Of a stretch of 8,411 bases of DNA, positions 1 through 5,656 are shown one piece after another. The stretch spans positions 1,569 through 9,979 of the forward strand of contig JAGWAW010000062.1 in NCBI GenBank assembly GCA_021296165.1. The letters run 5' to 3'. A program made the translations under genes and the position numbers. This stretch comes from Nitrosopumilaceae archaeon (GTDB lineage Archaea > Thermoproteota > Nitrososphaeria > Nitrososphaerales > Nitrosopumilaceae). Each line of letters begins with the position of its first letter. Within the stretch, counting starts at the first letter, position 1. The notes under the pieces are model-generated. The model had not been told where the DNA came from, did not search any database, and was given only the letters and a program-made list of their open reading frames with translations.

Positions 1-780
1 GTGTCCGGTGAGTACGCTTCGGTGACGCTGGCGTCAATGGTGGCCCCCAGTCCGGACTGGTTTGTGGGCGTGTCGGGACTGCCGTTGCTCGGCGCCGATG
101 GCATGTGGGCGCACCATGAGGAGGTGGATCTATTCCCGTATGACGCGGGAACCGAGGACGGCAGCGGGTTCTCCCTCAACAACGGCGCCACCATTCCGCA
201 CCAAACCATAACGAGCATACGCGACACCGGCAAGTTCTTTGGCGACCCCCTCGCCATTTTACAGTTCGAGCGCGTCGCGTTGGCCAGCAACCTTGCGCAG
301 GAGAGTGGCCCGGGAGCACTCTTCTTGGGCCACAACCCGGACGTGGCGGCGCAGGGATTCCGCACCGGCCCAAACCCCGGCGGCTACACACTGCACAGCG
401 TGACCGCGTCGTTCGGCGACAAGGCCGGCTCGCCGGGAGATCTTCGGGTGCGCATATACGCCGATGATACCGGCTCGCTTGGCATGCCAGTGGGCGCGCT
501 CAACGGCAGCAACCCCGATGCCGCAGGGCTGTATACCTTTACTGCCGGCGGCGGCATTCCCCTCGACGCCGATGCAGACTACTATGTGGTGTTTGACGTG
601 GCAGACTACATGTCGGGAAGCGCGTACCGGCTTTTGTTCACCGGTAGCGATGCCGAGGATTCCGGGGCCGCGCCCGGATGGTCCATTGCCGATACGCTGC
701 TGGGACACGTACACGACACCAACCGGGACAACTCTTGGAAGATCAGCATCCAGGGCGAGGCGGCGACCCCGTCCCAGTAG
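1..780 (+). CDS. Spondin_N-domain secreted/surface protein (5' end outside window)
   Basis: The frame is open from the first base to TAG at 778-780 (259 codons visible). The opening GTG may be an internal valine, because the domain at the start is incomplete. Residues about 7-92 match the C-terminal half of the F-spondin N-terminal domain (Spondin_N): APSPDWFVGVSG at 15-26, then LFPYDAGTEDG at 44-54, then an asparagine/threonine-rich segment and ITSIRDTG. Residues about 107-252 form a second, Gly/Asp-rich beta-type domain (AQGFRTGPNPGGYTL near 117-131; a YTFTAGGG strand near 178-185; NSWKISIQG near the end). It resembles the bacterial choice-of-anchor R type of extracellular module. In known proteins spondin domains are extracellular adhesion modules, so a cell-surface or secreted role is inferred. 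No signal peptide is visible because the N-terminus is missing. Codon use differs from the downstream genes: isoleucine is ATT in 4 of 9 cases and none of 7 arginines is AGG or AGA. The Spondin_N call is secure; the second domain is less so. Confidence 0.85.
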   Translation: MSGEYASVTLASMVAPSPDWFVGVSGLPLLGADGMWAHHEEVDLFPYDAGTEDGSGFSLNNGATIPHQTITSIRDTGKFFGDPLAILQFERVALASNLAQESGPGALFLGHNPDVAAQGFRTGPNPGGYTLHSVTASFGDKAGSPGDLRVRIYADDTGSLGMPVGALNGSNPDAAGLYTFTAGGGIPLDADADYYVVFDVADYMSGSAYRLLFTGSDAEDSGAAPGWSIADTLLGHVHDTNRDNSWKISIQGEAATPSQ

Positions 781-963
781 GCGTTTGGGGACTTGGAATG
801 GGGCAGTGTGGTGACGACACACACGCTTCAAAAGCCGACTGGGCCGTGTGATGAAAAACCATTTCTGCGAATGTTTTTTGAGCGCCGTTCTGGCCAAAAT
901 GATGTCGAATGCGCGCCGCAGTATTTTCTGTACCATGATTGACACGGGAATTATTAATGCCCC

Positions 964-980
964 TTTTTTTCTTCAAAAAG
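964..980. terminator. Possible T-run terminator / small AT hairpin
   Basis: CTTTTT at 964-969 is complementary to AAAAAG at 975-980 with a 5-nt loop, and the plus strand presents a T6 run. Archaeal transcription often stops at T runs, and another T6 lies at 874-879. Both are downstream of the spondin-domain gene but 95 to 185 nt past its stop, so the link to that transcript is a guess. Confidence 0.2.
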
Positions 981-2314
981 ACCACACAAGCGATCCAATA
1001 TGCTACGACGTGCCAAACAAGATCTAATAAACTGCATAAAATGTAAAAATCCAGATCGGAATGTTCAATGTTACGCCCGTGAACCGTGAAACCGACCACA
1101 TGTATCATGTTGCGACGCAGCGGGGCTGCACCAGAATGAAAATTTCCACGAACGGGCGCAGTGAATGCCATTGAGGTCAGGCATTTTGACAGTAAAAACA
1201 CGGCAACCATTAGAATGCCAAAGTCTGATATTCTAGCGAACATGTTTTTAGATCAATGCTAGACGGAAATTGTCGAGTAACTACCCGATAACGTTTCAGG
1301 TTGCCGTCCGGTCCATCGTCCTGATGGATTTGAGCTCCAAGTTTTGGACTGTGTGTAGGATGGTCACCCTCAGATCAGCAGCAGACTCAAACTCCGGCGA
1401 AAGCGCAGCCATTCTATATTCTTGAGTGTCCATGTTGGGTTCGGCTCCGGCGCGTACGAAGACGAGAATATTTGCCTGATATTCCCGTTGGCGTAGGCCG
1501 TGCAGTCCGTAATCTGACCCGGCTTGCGATGTGGAGTGCCGTCTGGGACATGCACGAACATGCGGCTCCTGAGGGGCGCCGCCAGAGAAAGTCCGTTGGC
1601 ATGCTCTCGTTGCCGGCCTCGGCGTCCTAACATACCATTCACACTTTCTCGGTATTCCGAACATCCTGTGGATTCGGTCTGGAAGACTATCGTGGCAGTC
1701 TTGTTTCCATTTACCGGGAACCGCCCAAGCCAACCACAGCGGACAGGCGATGTGGCGTCTCATCCTAACTGGGTACGACCGCGTCCGGCCAGCCTGCCAG
1801 CAACAACCGTATTCCTCCGTGCCTCTCCTGTTCAGCCCGTGGCGGACCAGTATGGAAATGCCGTGGTTTTTTGTAGGGCGCATGATCCTCCACTGCATCT
1901 GGGCAGTGCGCGGGCTGCGCTGCCCAAAACTCCGACCGGATCAGCCTCAGGACTGCCCCACTCGCCGGTATCTGGCTTGAAATCTGCCCGGAACCCGCTT
2001 GGAATCGACACCCTCGCGGGCCGGCAGTCCCGAGAACCGTCGAGGATCCAGCTGCTCAGCCTCCCAGCAGCGTCCCGCAGTCTGGCGCCTTTCTGGGGTG
2101 ATCGTCAGAACTGCACCTGATCTCCCGTCTCGACCATCCAAGACGGCCGTCCTTGGCCTGCGCGTCTGGCTTGGCACCTGCGCGATCGCCGCACCCCTCC
2201 GTTCCAGACTGTATTTGCCCACGCCTGCCTCGGGTCGCCGGGGTATCCCGGTCCACGCATGAATCCCATCTGTTCTGGGCGCCGTTGTCGTGCCGCCCCC
2301 CGCAAAAAAGAATG

Positions 2315-2322
2315 CTTTAATT
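2315..2322 (+). promoter_or_regulatory. TATA box of tRNA-Met
   Basis: CTTTAATT is an AT island in GC-rich surroundings, centred about 29 nt before the first base of the tRNA, the normal archaeal spacing from TATA box to start site. A purine run (AAAAAAG, 2304-2310) just upstream could serve as the TFB recognition element. Confidence 0.6.
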
Positions 2323-2346
2323 TCCCTGCGGCCGGACGATCTTCGT

Positions 2347-2455
2347 GCCGGGGTAGCTCAGCCTGGTTAGAGTGCCAGTTTGGCGTACGGGGCCCGACCT
2401 TCCAAAGGCAAGACTCATAATCTGGAGGTCGCGGGTTCGAAACCCGCCCCCGGCA
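2347..2455 (+). tRNA. Elongator tRNA-Met (anticodon CAT), intron-containing
   Basis: The acceptor stem GCCGGGG (2347-2353) pairs perfectly with CCCCGGC (2448-2454), with discriminator A at 2455; CCA is not encoded. The D stem is GCTC (2356-2359) with GAGT (2370-2373, one G-T wobble). The T arm is GCGGG-TTCGAAA-CCCGC (2431-2447). The anticodon stem closes only after removing 2379-2412: CCAG (2375-2378) plus A2413 then forms CCAGA, pairing with TCTGG (2421-2425) around the loop CTCATAA with anticodon CAT at 2416-2418. The spliced body reads as a typical archaeal elongator tRNA-Met. The initiator is unlikely because it lacks the three G-C pairs of the anticodon stem and has G1-C72. A tRNA-Ile2 with modified CAT is less likely on overall resemblance. 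The convergent methyltransferase gene has its stop codon at the very next base. Confidence 0.95.
2379..2412 (+). other. 34-nt tRNA intron at position 30/31 (bulge-helix-bulge)
   Basis: The intron lies in the 5' side of the anticodon stem, between tRNA positions 30 and 31, not at the usual 37/38. The precursor folds into a bulge-helix-bulge for the splicing endonuclease. The outer helix is GAG (2370-2372) with CTC (2414-2416). The central 4-bp helix is TGCC (2373-2376) with GGCA (2407-2410). The two 3-nt bulges are AGT (2377-2379) and AGA (2411-2413). The inner helix is TTGG (2380-2383) with CCAA (2402-2405), leaving A2406 unpaired or pairing with T2379. Cuts after the second base of each bulge (2378/2379 and 2412/2413) give exactly the exon junction that restores the anticodon stem. 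Confidence 0.88.
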
Positions 2456-3280
2456 TTACTTCCTCTCCCCTACCACCAGGTCCACCATGTACCGTACGGT
2501 GGTCCGGGGGGAGATCCGTATCTCCCAGGGTATGAACGAGGGCTTCTGGGTCCCCGCCACTATGTCAAAGCCCATACCACGAAGGAACCCGCGGACGGCC
2601 GTGCCGTCCATGGGTCCGGACACGGTGCGGTCCCCCCGGGGGTAGTCGTAGGGATCCGCCACCACCACGCGCCGCACCGCCCGGGAGGCCATGGCTCCGA
2701 GCAGCGTACGCGGCTCCACTATCTCCAGCATATTCAGCGACACTACCACATCGAACATGCCGCACGAGAGCGAGGCTGAGTCCGCCGCCACATACCGTAT
2801 GCCGTGGCCCTGCCGCGCGGCCATCCTAAGCGCAGGGAACGAGGAGTCCACGCCGGTCACCTCTGCGCCCTCATCCCTCAGAAGGCGCGAGAATGCCCCA
2901 ACCGAGCACCCGTGCTCCAGCACCGTATGTCCCGAGACCGGGGGCGCCACATCCAGGATGTGCCGGTACATTCGGGCATCGGCGCCGGACTGGTATATGG
3001 CGGCCCACCGCCGCTCTGCGGCCCCCCGGGAGTCGCACCCCGCATCTGCGGGCATGGCGGCGGCCACCATCTCCCGGGCGTCCCCGCCGCACGACCGCAT
3101 CATCTGTACCCCCACCGAGTGCCTCTCTGCCAGGTATTTGTGCAGGTCGCCAAACAGCACCGGAATCCCCGAGGCCACCGGATACGAGGCGCCGCATGCC
3201 GCACACCGCTCCATATGCCCCCGCCGCACAATCTCGGCAGAACATGCGGTGCACGCTATCATACCGGCGGGGCACGCCAT
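2456..3280 (-). CDS. Class I SAM-dependent methyltransferase with Trm112-like zinc ribbon
   Basis: The protein has 274 residues. Residues 10-45 form a Trm112/YbaR-type zinc ribbon: C10-x2-C13 and C26-x2-C29 followed by YPVASGIPVLF. A Rossmann methyltransferase core follows: motif I VLEHGCSVGAF (120-130) binds SAM, VTGVDSS (141-147) holds the acidic residue after strand 2, VAADSASL (164-171) is motif III-like, and FDVVVSLNMLEIVEP (176-190) is the post-motif strand. The substrate cannot be read from the sequence. Small molecules, lipids or polyprenyl compounds are typical of this broad group, and the ribbon may be a built-in version of the Trm112 partner of RNA and protein methyltransferases. 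The ATG at 3280 is chosen because a TATA-like box (TTTATTA on this strand) lies 29 nt upstream, suggesting a leaderless message. ATG at 3262 is the alternative. The longer frame to 3439 would read through the divergent gene. The TAA stop (2456-2458) abuts the tRNA. Confidence 0.85.
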   Translation of the reverse strand: MACPAGMIACTACSAEIVRRGHMERCAACGASYPVASGIPVLFGDLHKYLAERHSVGVQMMRSCGGDAREMVAAAMPADAGCDSRGAAERRWAAIYQSGADARMYRHILDVAPPVSGHTVLEHGCSVGAFSRLLRDEGAEVTGVDSSFPALRMAARQGHGIRYVAADSASLSCGMFDVVVSLNMLEIVEPRTLLGAMASRAVRRVVVADPYDYPRGDRTVSGPMDGTAVRGFLRGMGFDIVAGTQKPSFIPWEIRISPRTTVRYMVDLVVGERK

Positions 3281-3302
3281 TCCGGTGGCAGAGGGGGCGG
3301 CA

Positions 3303-3314
3303 TAGTAATAAATT
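3303..3314. promoter_or_regulatory. Shared, symmetric TATA element for a divergent gene pair
   Basis: TAGTAATAAATT is the only AT-rich island between the methyltransferase (minus, ATG first base at 3280) and the zincin-like gene (plus, TTG at 3338). The midpoint of the two start codons is 3309, inside this box. Each start is therefore 29 nt from it, the usual distance from an archaeal TATA box to the transcription start. On the minus strand it reads AATTTATTACTA, the better TATA match; on the plus strand TAATAAAT. Leaderless transcription both ways is inferred. Confidence 0.6.
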
Positions 3315-3337
3315 GGCAGGGGAGGGACCCGGCCCAG

Positions 3338-4516
3338 TTGTCCGAGTTCGACGAGTTTGCCGAGGCGCTCTTCGCCCAGCTGGACGTGGAGCTGAGCGAG
3401 GAGAAGGAGATAGCCAGGCTCGCCGAGGAGGCGCCGCACAGCGGTGCGTTCGACGACATCGAGGGCGTGTGCGACCGCCTGCAGCCGGAGATGGCCGGCC
3501 GGGCGGCCGATCTGCTGGGGCTCCGGCAGAACCCCGACGTCCGCATCGAGTATCCGGAGCTGAATGATCTCAAGCTGATAAAGGGCAGAAAGGTCTTCTG
3601 CCCGCCCGAATCACGCGGTTTTGTGGAGGATCTGTTCGGGGCCGTGGCGGCCGAGGACAGGAGCGGCGTCATAGGTTCCATGCGGGCGGATACGGCCAAG
3701 TACCTGGTCTATTCCACATACGCCATACAGTACATATCCAAGATAACCACCACATACGGCGACTACCTGGACGGGACCATATTCGTCAACAGGTTCATCC
3801 TTTCCAGATACCCGGACATAATCCTGCACAAGATGGGAGGGGGTTCGGTAGGGCAGGTCAAGTCCGGCTATATGGGCGCCGCCAAGATGACCATACTGGA
3901 GGAGAGCGTCCACTCCATGCAGGAGCCGCTCCAGCAGGCCAACCGGCTGGCCGCCGCCGAGGTCAACGCCATAAACGAGAGGCTGGCCGGCATCGTGCTG
4001 GACATGGATGAGGGAAGCGTCAAGGAACTCTCCGATTACCTACAGCTGCAGGCGGTTCCCGACGACTTTCCATTCGCCAGGACGGCCAACCTGTTCTTCT
4101 TCCTGAACCCGGATCACTTTCTGACCGGCCAGATAGGACCCGACGTCATGACGTACACACACGTGGAGGTGGATCCGGCCATAGAGAAGCACCTGCCCGA
4201 TCTCTCCGACATATACATGGAGTGGCTCTCCCCCATACAGCGCCACCACGCTGCATTCTCGGTCATGGAGGGGATGGCCGGGTACGCCGTGCATCATATC
4301 CTTGGTGAGGATCCCGACTTTGAGCAGTACTCTGCAACCTTCTCGGGATCCGGAGCCGGCTCGTACCAAACCCGCAAGGACATGGGACGGGACTTTGTCG
4401 AGCATGCGGGCGGGGAGATGGGTGCCGGGGCGTTCCGCACCATGATAGAGTCGCCCCCGACGACCATCGAGCTGAAGGACCCCCGGAGGTATGTCCGACG
4501 GCTCGCCTCCGTTTGA
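3338..4516 (+). CDS. Uncharacterised 392-aa protein with degenerate zincin-like signature
   Basis: I do not recognise a named family. The start is TTG at 3338: it is the only usable start near the promoter, 29 nt from the AT box, and no ATG occurs until deep in the protein. GTG at 3386 is an alternative. Residues 1-60 are acidic and helical; 80-180 hold several hydrophobic stretches without clear membrane spans. The centre has ILEESVHSMQ (186-195), which lines up with the HExxHxxQ helix of gluzincin-type proteases except that the first histidine is Glu188 (E188-E189-x-x-H192). A second conserved-looking helix, VMEGMAGYAVHHI (309-321), has the form of the downstream helix that carries the third zinc ligand, here Glu311; the F420-associated DUF2342 family uses a similar EGxA arrangement. 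A metal-binding or former-protease fold is inferred. Codon use (many ATA, AGG) is native. The decayed gene downstream starts inside its last 26 bases. Confidence 0.75.
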   Translation: MSEFDEFAEALFAQLDVELSEEKEIARLAEEAPHSGAFDDIEGVCDRLQPEMAGRAADLLGLRQNPDVRIEYPELNDLKLIKGRKVFCPPESRGFVEDLFGAVAAEDRSGVIGSMRADTAKYLVYSTYAIQYISKITTTYGDYLDGTIFVNRFILSRYPDIILHKMGGGSVGQVKSGYMGAAKMTILEESVHSMQEPLQQANRLAAAEVNAINERLAGIVLDMDEGSVKELSDYLQLQAVPDDFPFARTANLFFFLNPDHFLTGQIGPDVMTYTHVEVDPAIEKHLPDLSDIYMEWLSPIQRHHAAFSVMEGMAGYAVHHILGEDPDFEQYSATFSGSGAGSYQTRKDMGRDFVEHAGGEMGAGAFRTMIESPPTTIELKDPRRYVRRLASV

Positions 4517-5181
4517 TGCCTGGGTAGCCGAATGGACGGCGTACGCGGCCTATCCCCCCCATATCTCTGGCGCAAAAATACCTCAAGGTGTACCAGGTAC
4601 TGTAGGGGTCCGGTCTGGACATTGCCTCGCAGACGGCAGCCATACGCGAGCCGGCGATGCTGGGCGGGCGGCGTCCCATGTGTGCGGGAGTGGGCCCGGA
4701 CGTGTCCGGTAATGCCGCCGGTACCGGGGTGTATGCTCCGGCACATACTGCTGGACGTGGTCGAGAGGGGATACGGATACCCGCTGAACCGCGGTATGCC
4801 GCAAGGCCTTGGGCTACGCGGGATATGCATCCACAATAACTGCCTCGCCGGAGCGCCCGCGCCTGGGGGTGGACCGCCGAGCTTCGGACATGGCGGGCAA
4901 CCGCCCCGTCGGGTCGGGCCCCGCTGCCCGAACCGCACATACTGGCGCACCTGCTAAGGGGCGCATACATGCGGATGCCCGACCACCAAAGGGCACTACA
5001 TAGCCATGACTCGGGGAGTGGGCGTGATCCCCCCGTACCATAACACCGGGCCATGGGCATACTGCACTATCGGGGAGATGAGCAGGCCGCCTGGTGGCTG
5101 AAAAAGTACCTTGTGGACAACCTAGATGGCCACGACATTGGGCAGGTTGCGGACCTGATCGCATTGCTGGGGCGGCGCTAG
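4491..5181 (+). pseudogene. Decayed protein-coding gene with multiple frameshifts
   Basis: Protein-like segments with native codon use succeed one another in different frames with no single open frame. Frame a: ATG at 4491, MSDGSPPFDAWVAEWTAYAA, to the C7 run at 4554-4560. Frame b from 4561: ISLAQKYLKVYQVL, stop TAG at 4603-4605, then GLDIASQTAAIREPAML. Frame c near 4733: MLRHILLDVVERGYGYPLNR. Frame a again near 4801: KALGYAGYASTITASPE. Frame b near 4924: LPEPHILAHLLRGAYMRMPD. Frame c near 4991: YIAMTRGVGVIPPYHNTG. Frame b from 5053: DEQAAWWLKKYLVDNLDGHD to TAG at 5179-5181. Removing one C from the C7 run would join the first two segments. The intact ancestor would be about 230 residues. The family is not recognised. 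Sequencing error in GC runs could explain a single shift, but not easily six plus a stop. The ATG overlaps the upstream gene by 26 nt, as in a former operon. Confidence 0.7.
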
Positions 5182-5324
5182 AAGTTGCCGTCCTTGATCT
5201 TTTTGATCTCCAGCTTGGCCAGCTTGTTCTTGTGAAACTCGTTTATGACATCCATCTCCTTCCGGAGGACAGCCACGTCATCCTCCAGCTTGGCCACCCG
5301 GTCGTATATGGTATCTTCACTCAT
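5178..5324 (-). CDS. Small coiled-coil protein, 48 aa
   Basis: From ATG at 5324 the protein is 48 residues and highly charged. Hydrophobic residues I6, V10, L13, V17, L20, M24 and I27 follow a perfect 4-3 heptad spacing, so residues about 5-28 should form a coiled coil, followed by a Lys-rich tail (KNKLAKLEIKKIKDG). It has no cysteine and no membrane segment. It is probably a cytoplasmic oligomer or a partner of another protein; the function is unknown. The ATG at 5324 is preferred over the upstream ATG at 5390 because a TATA box (TTTTTAAAT on this strand) is centred 25-26 nt before it, giving a leaderless start. The longer version would translate the promoter. Its TAG stop (5178-5180) overlaps the stop of the convergent decayed gene within CTAG. 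Confidence 0.7.
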   Translation of the reverse strand: MSEDTIYDRVAKLEDDVAVLRKEMDVINEFHKNKLAKLEIKKIKDGNF

Positions 5325-5345
5325 GCCCCCATGCGGGGATGGCGC

Positions 5346-5355
5346 ATTTAAAAAG
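5346..5355 (-). promoter_or_regulatory. TATA box of the coiled-coil gene
   Basis: On the minus strand this reads CTTTTTAAAT, a good archaeal TATA match and the only AT island nearby. Its TTTAAA core (5347-5352) is centred 25-26 nt before the ATG at 5324, so transcription should start at or next to the start codon. Confidence 0.65.
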
Positions 5356-5625
5356 ATATTGTCGATCCGAATGGCATACTGCCGATCCATACCGGTCCGG
5401 CGAATACGCCCCGCCGGAAGGGGTGCCGGTGTGCGTCTGGAGATCTGGAGAGGTGGGCTCGGGCAGGGCGCGTGGCGGCGCCGCGACTCCGGTCATATCT
5501 TCAGGCCGGCGGGCGGCGCATGGCGGCCAATACGGCGTGGCAGGACGCGGCCAGATGCCGCTGGGGTATGGCGGCGCCGTATGATGTCAGGGCCGCGCGG
5601 ACTTGGCGGGCCGGCCCCTGCCACA

Positions 5626-5633
5626 CTTAAATT
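5626..5633 (+). promoter_or_regulatory. TATA box of threonine synthase
   Basis: CTTAAATT stands out in GC-rich sequence and is centred 27 nt before the ATG at 5657, predicting a leaderless mRNA. No Shine-Dalgarno sequence lies just before the ATG, in keeping with this. Confidence 0.65.
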
Positions 5634-5656
5634 GACACGCCGCCACTCCAACGCAG

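Larger units (their letters stand above)
781..2346. other. 1.57-kb stretch without a convincing gene
   Basis: No reading frame here has a recognisable domain, a good start with promoter, or the ATA/AGG codon habit of the clear genes. The left part (about 840-1300) is AT-rich: 26 of 60 bases are G or C at 961-1020 and 21 of 60 at 1021-1080. It carries T runs (874-879 and 965-970) and a small GC hairpin (GCAGC-GGG-GCTGC, 1117-1129). The right part (about 1300-2300) is GC-rich. On its minus strand short protein-like stretches switch frame, for example around 1380-1560 and 2000-2200, which would fit an old decayed gene, but I cannot name one. The stretch ends in the tRNA promoter. I saw no rRNA, SRP RNA or RNase P RNA core motif. 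Confidence 0.5.
5325..5656. other. GC-rich spacer between the coiled-coil gene and threonine synthase
   Basis: These 332 bases hold two TATA boxes, one for each flanking gene, and a GC-rich middle. The middle carries two copies of TGGCGGCGCCG (near 5473-5483 and 5569-5579). Frames through it are Arg/Gly-rich and look like compositional artefacts, so I call no gene. A decayed gene remnant in frame with 5384-5584 (glycine-rich, ending TGA) cannot be excluded. Confidence 0.45.

Noticed and set aside
743..1243. Minus-strand 166-aa frame starting with a hydrophobic, signal-peptide-like N-terminus
   Set aside because: It lies in AT-rich DNA, lacks native codon use, runs antisense into the spondin gene and has no TATA box at proper distance. 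The hydrophobic start is probably chance.
1296..1898. Minus-strand 200-aa frame
   Set aside because: It is rich in Arg, Cys and Trp, has no recognisable domain or promoter, and protein-like pieces occur in competing frames. It is noted only as a possible decayed gene.
1524..2120. Plus-strand 198-aa frame
   Set aside because: The Pro/Arg/Ser-rich translation has no motif and looks like a composition artefact.
2804..3337. Upstream extension of the zincin-like gene's frame
   Set aside because: It is antisense to the methyltransferase coding sequence, with His/Pro/Arg-rich shadow translation; the promoter box lies downstream of it.
3281..3439. N-terminal extension of the methyltransferase frame to 3439
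   Set aside because: It would read through the shared TATA box and the antisense of the divergent gene; ATG at 3280 has the right promoter spacing.
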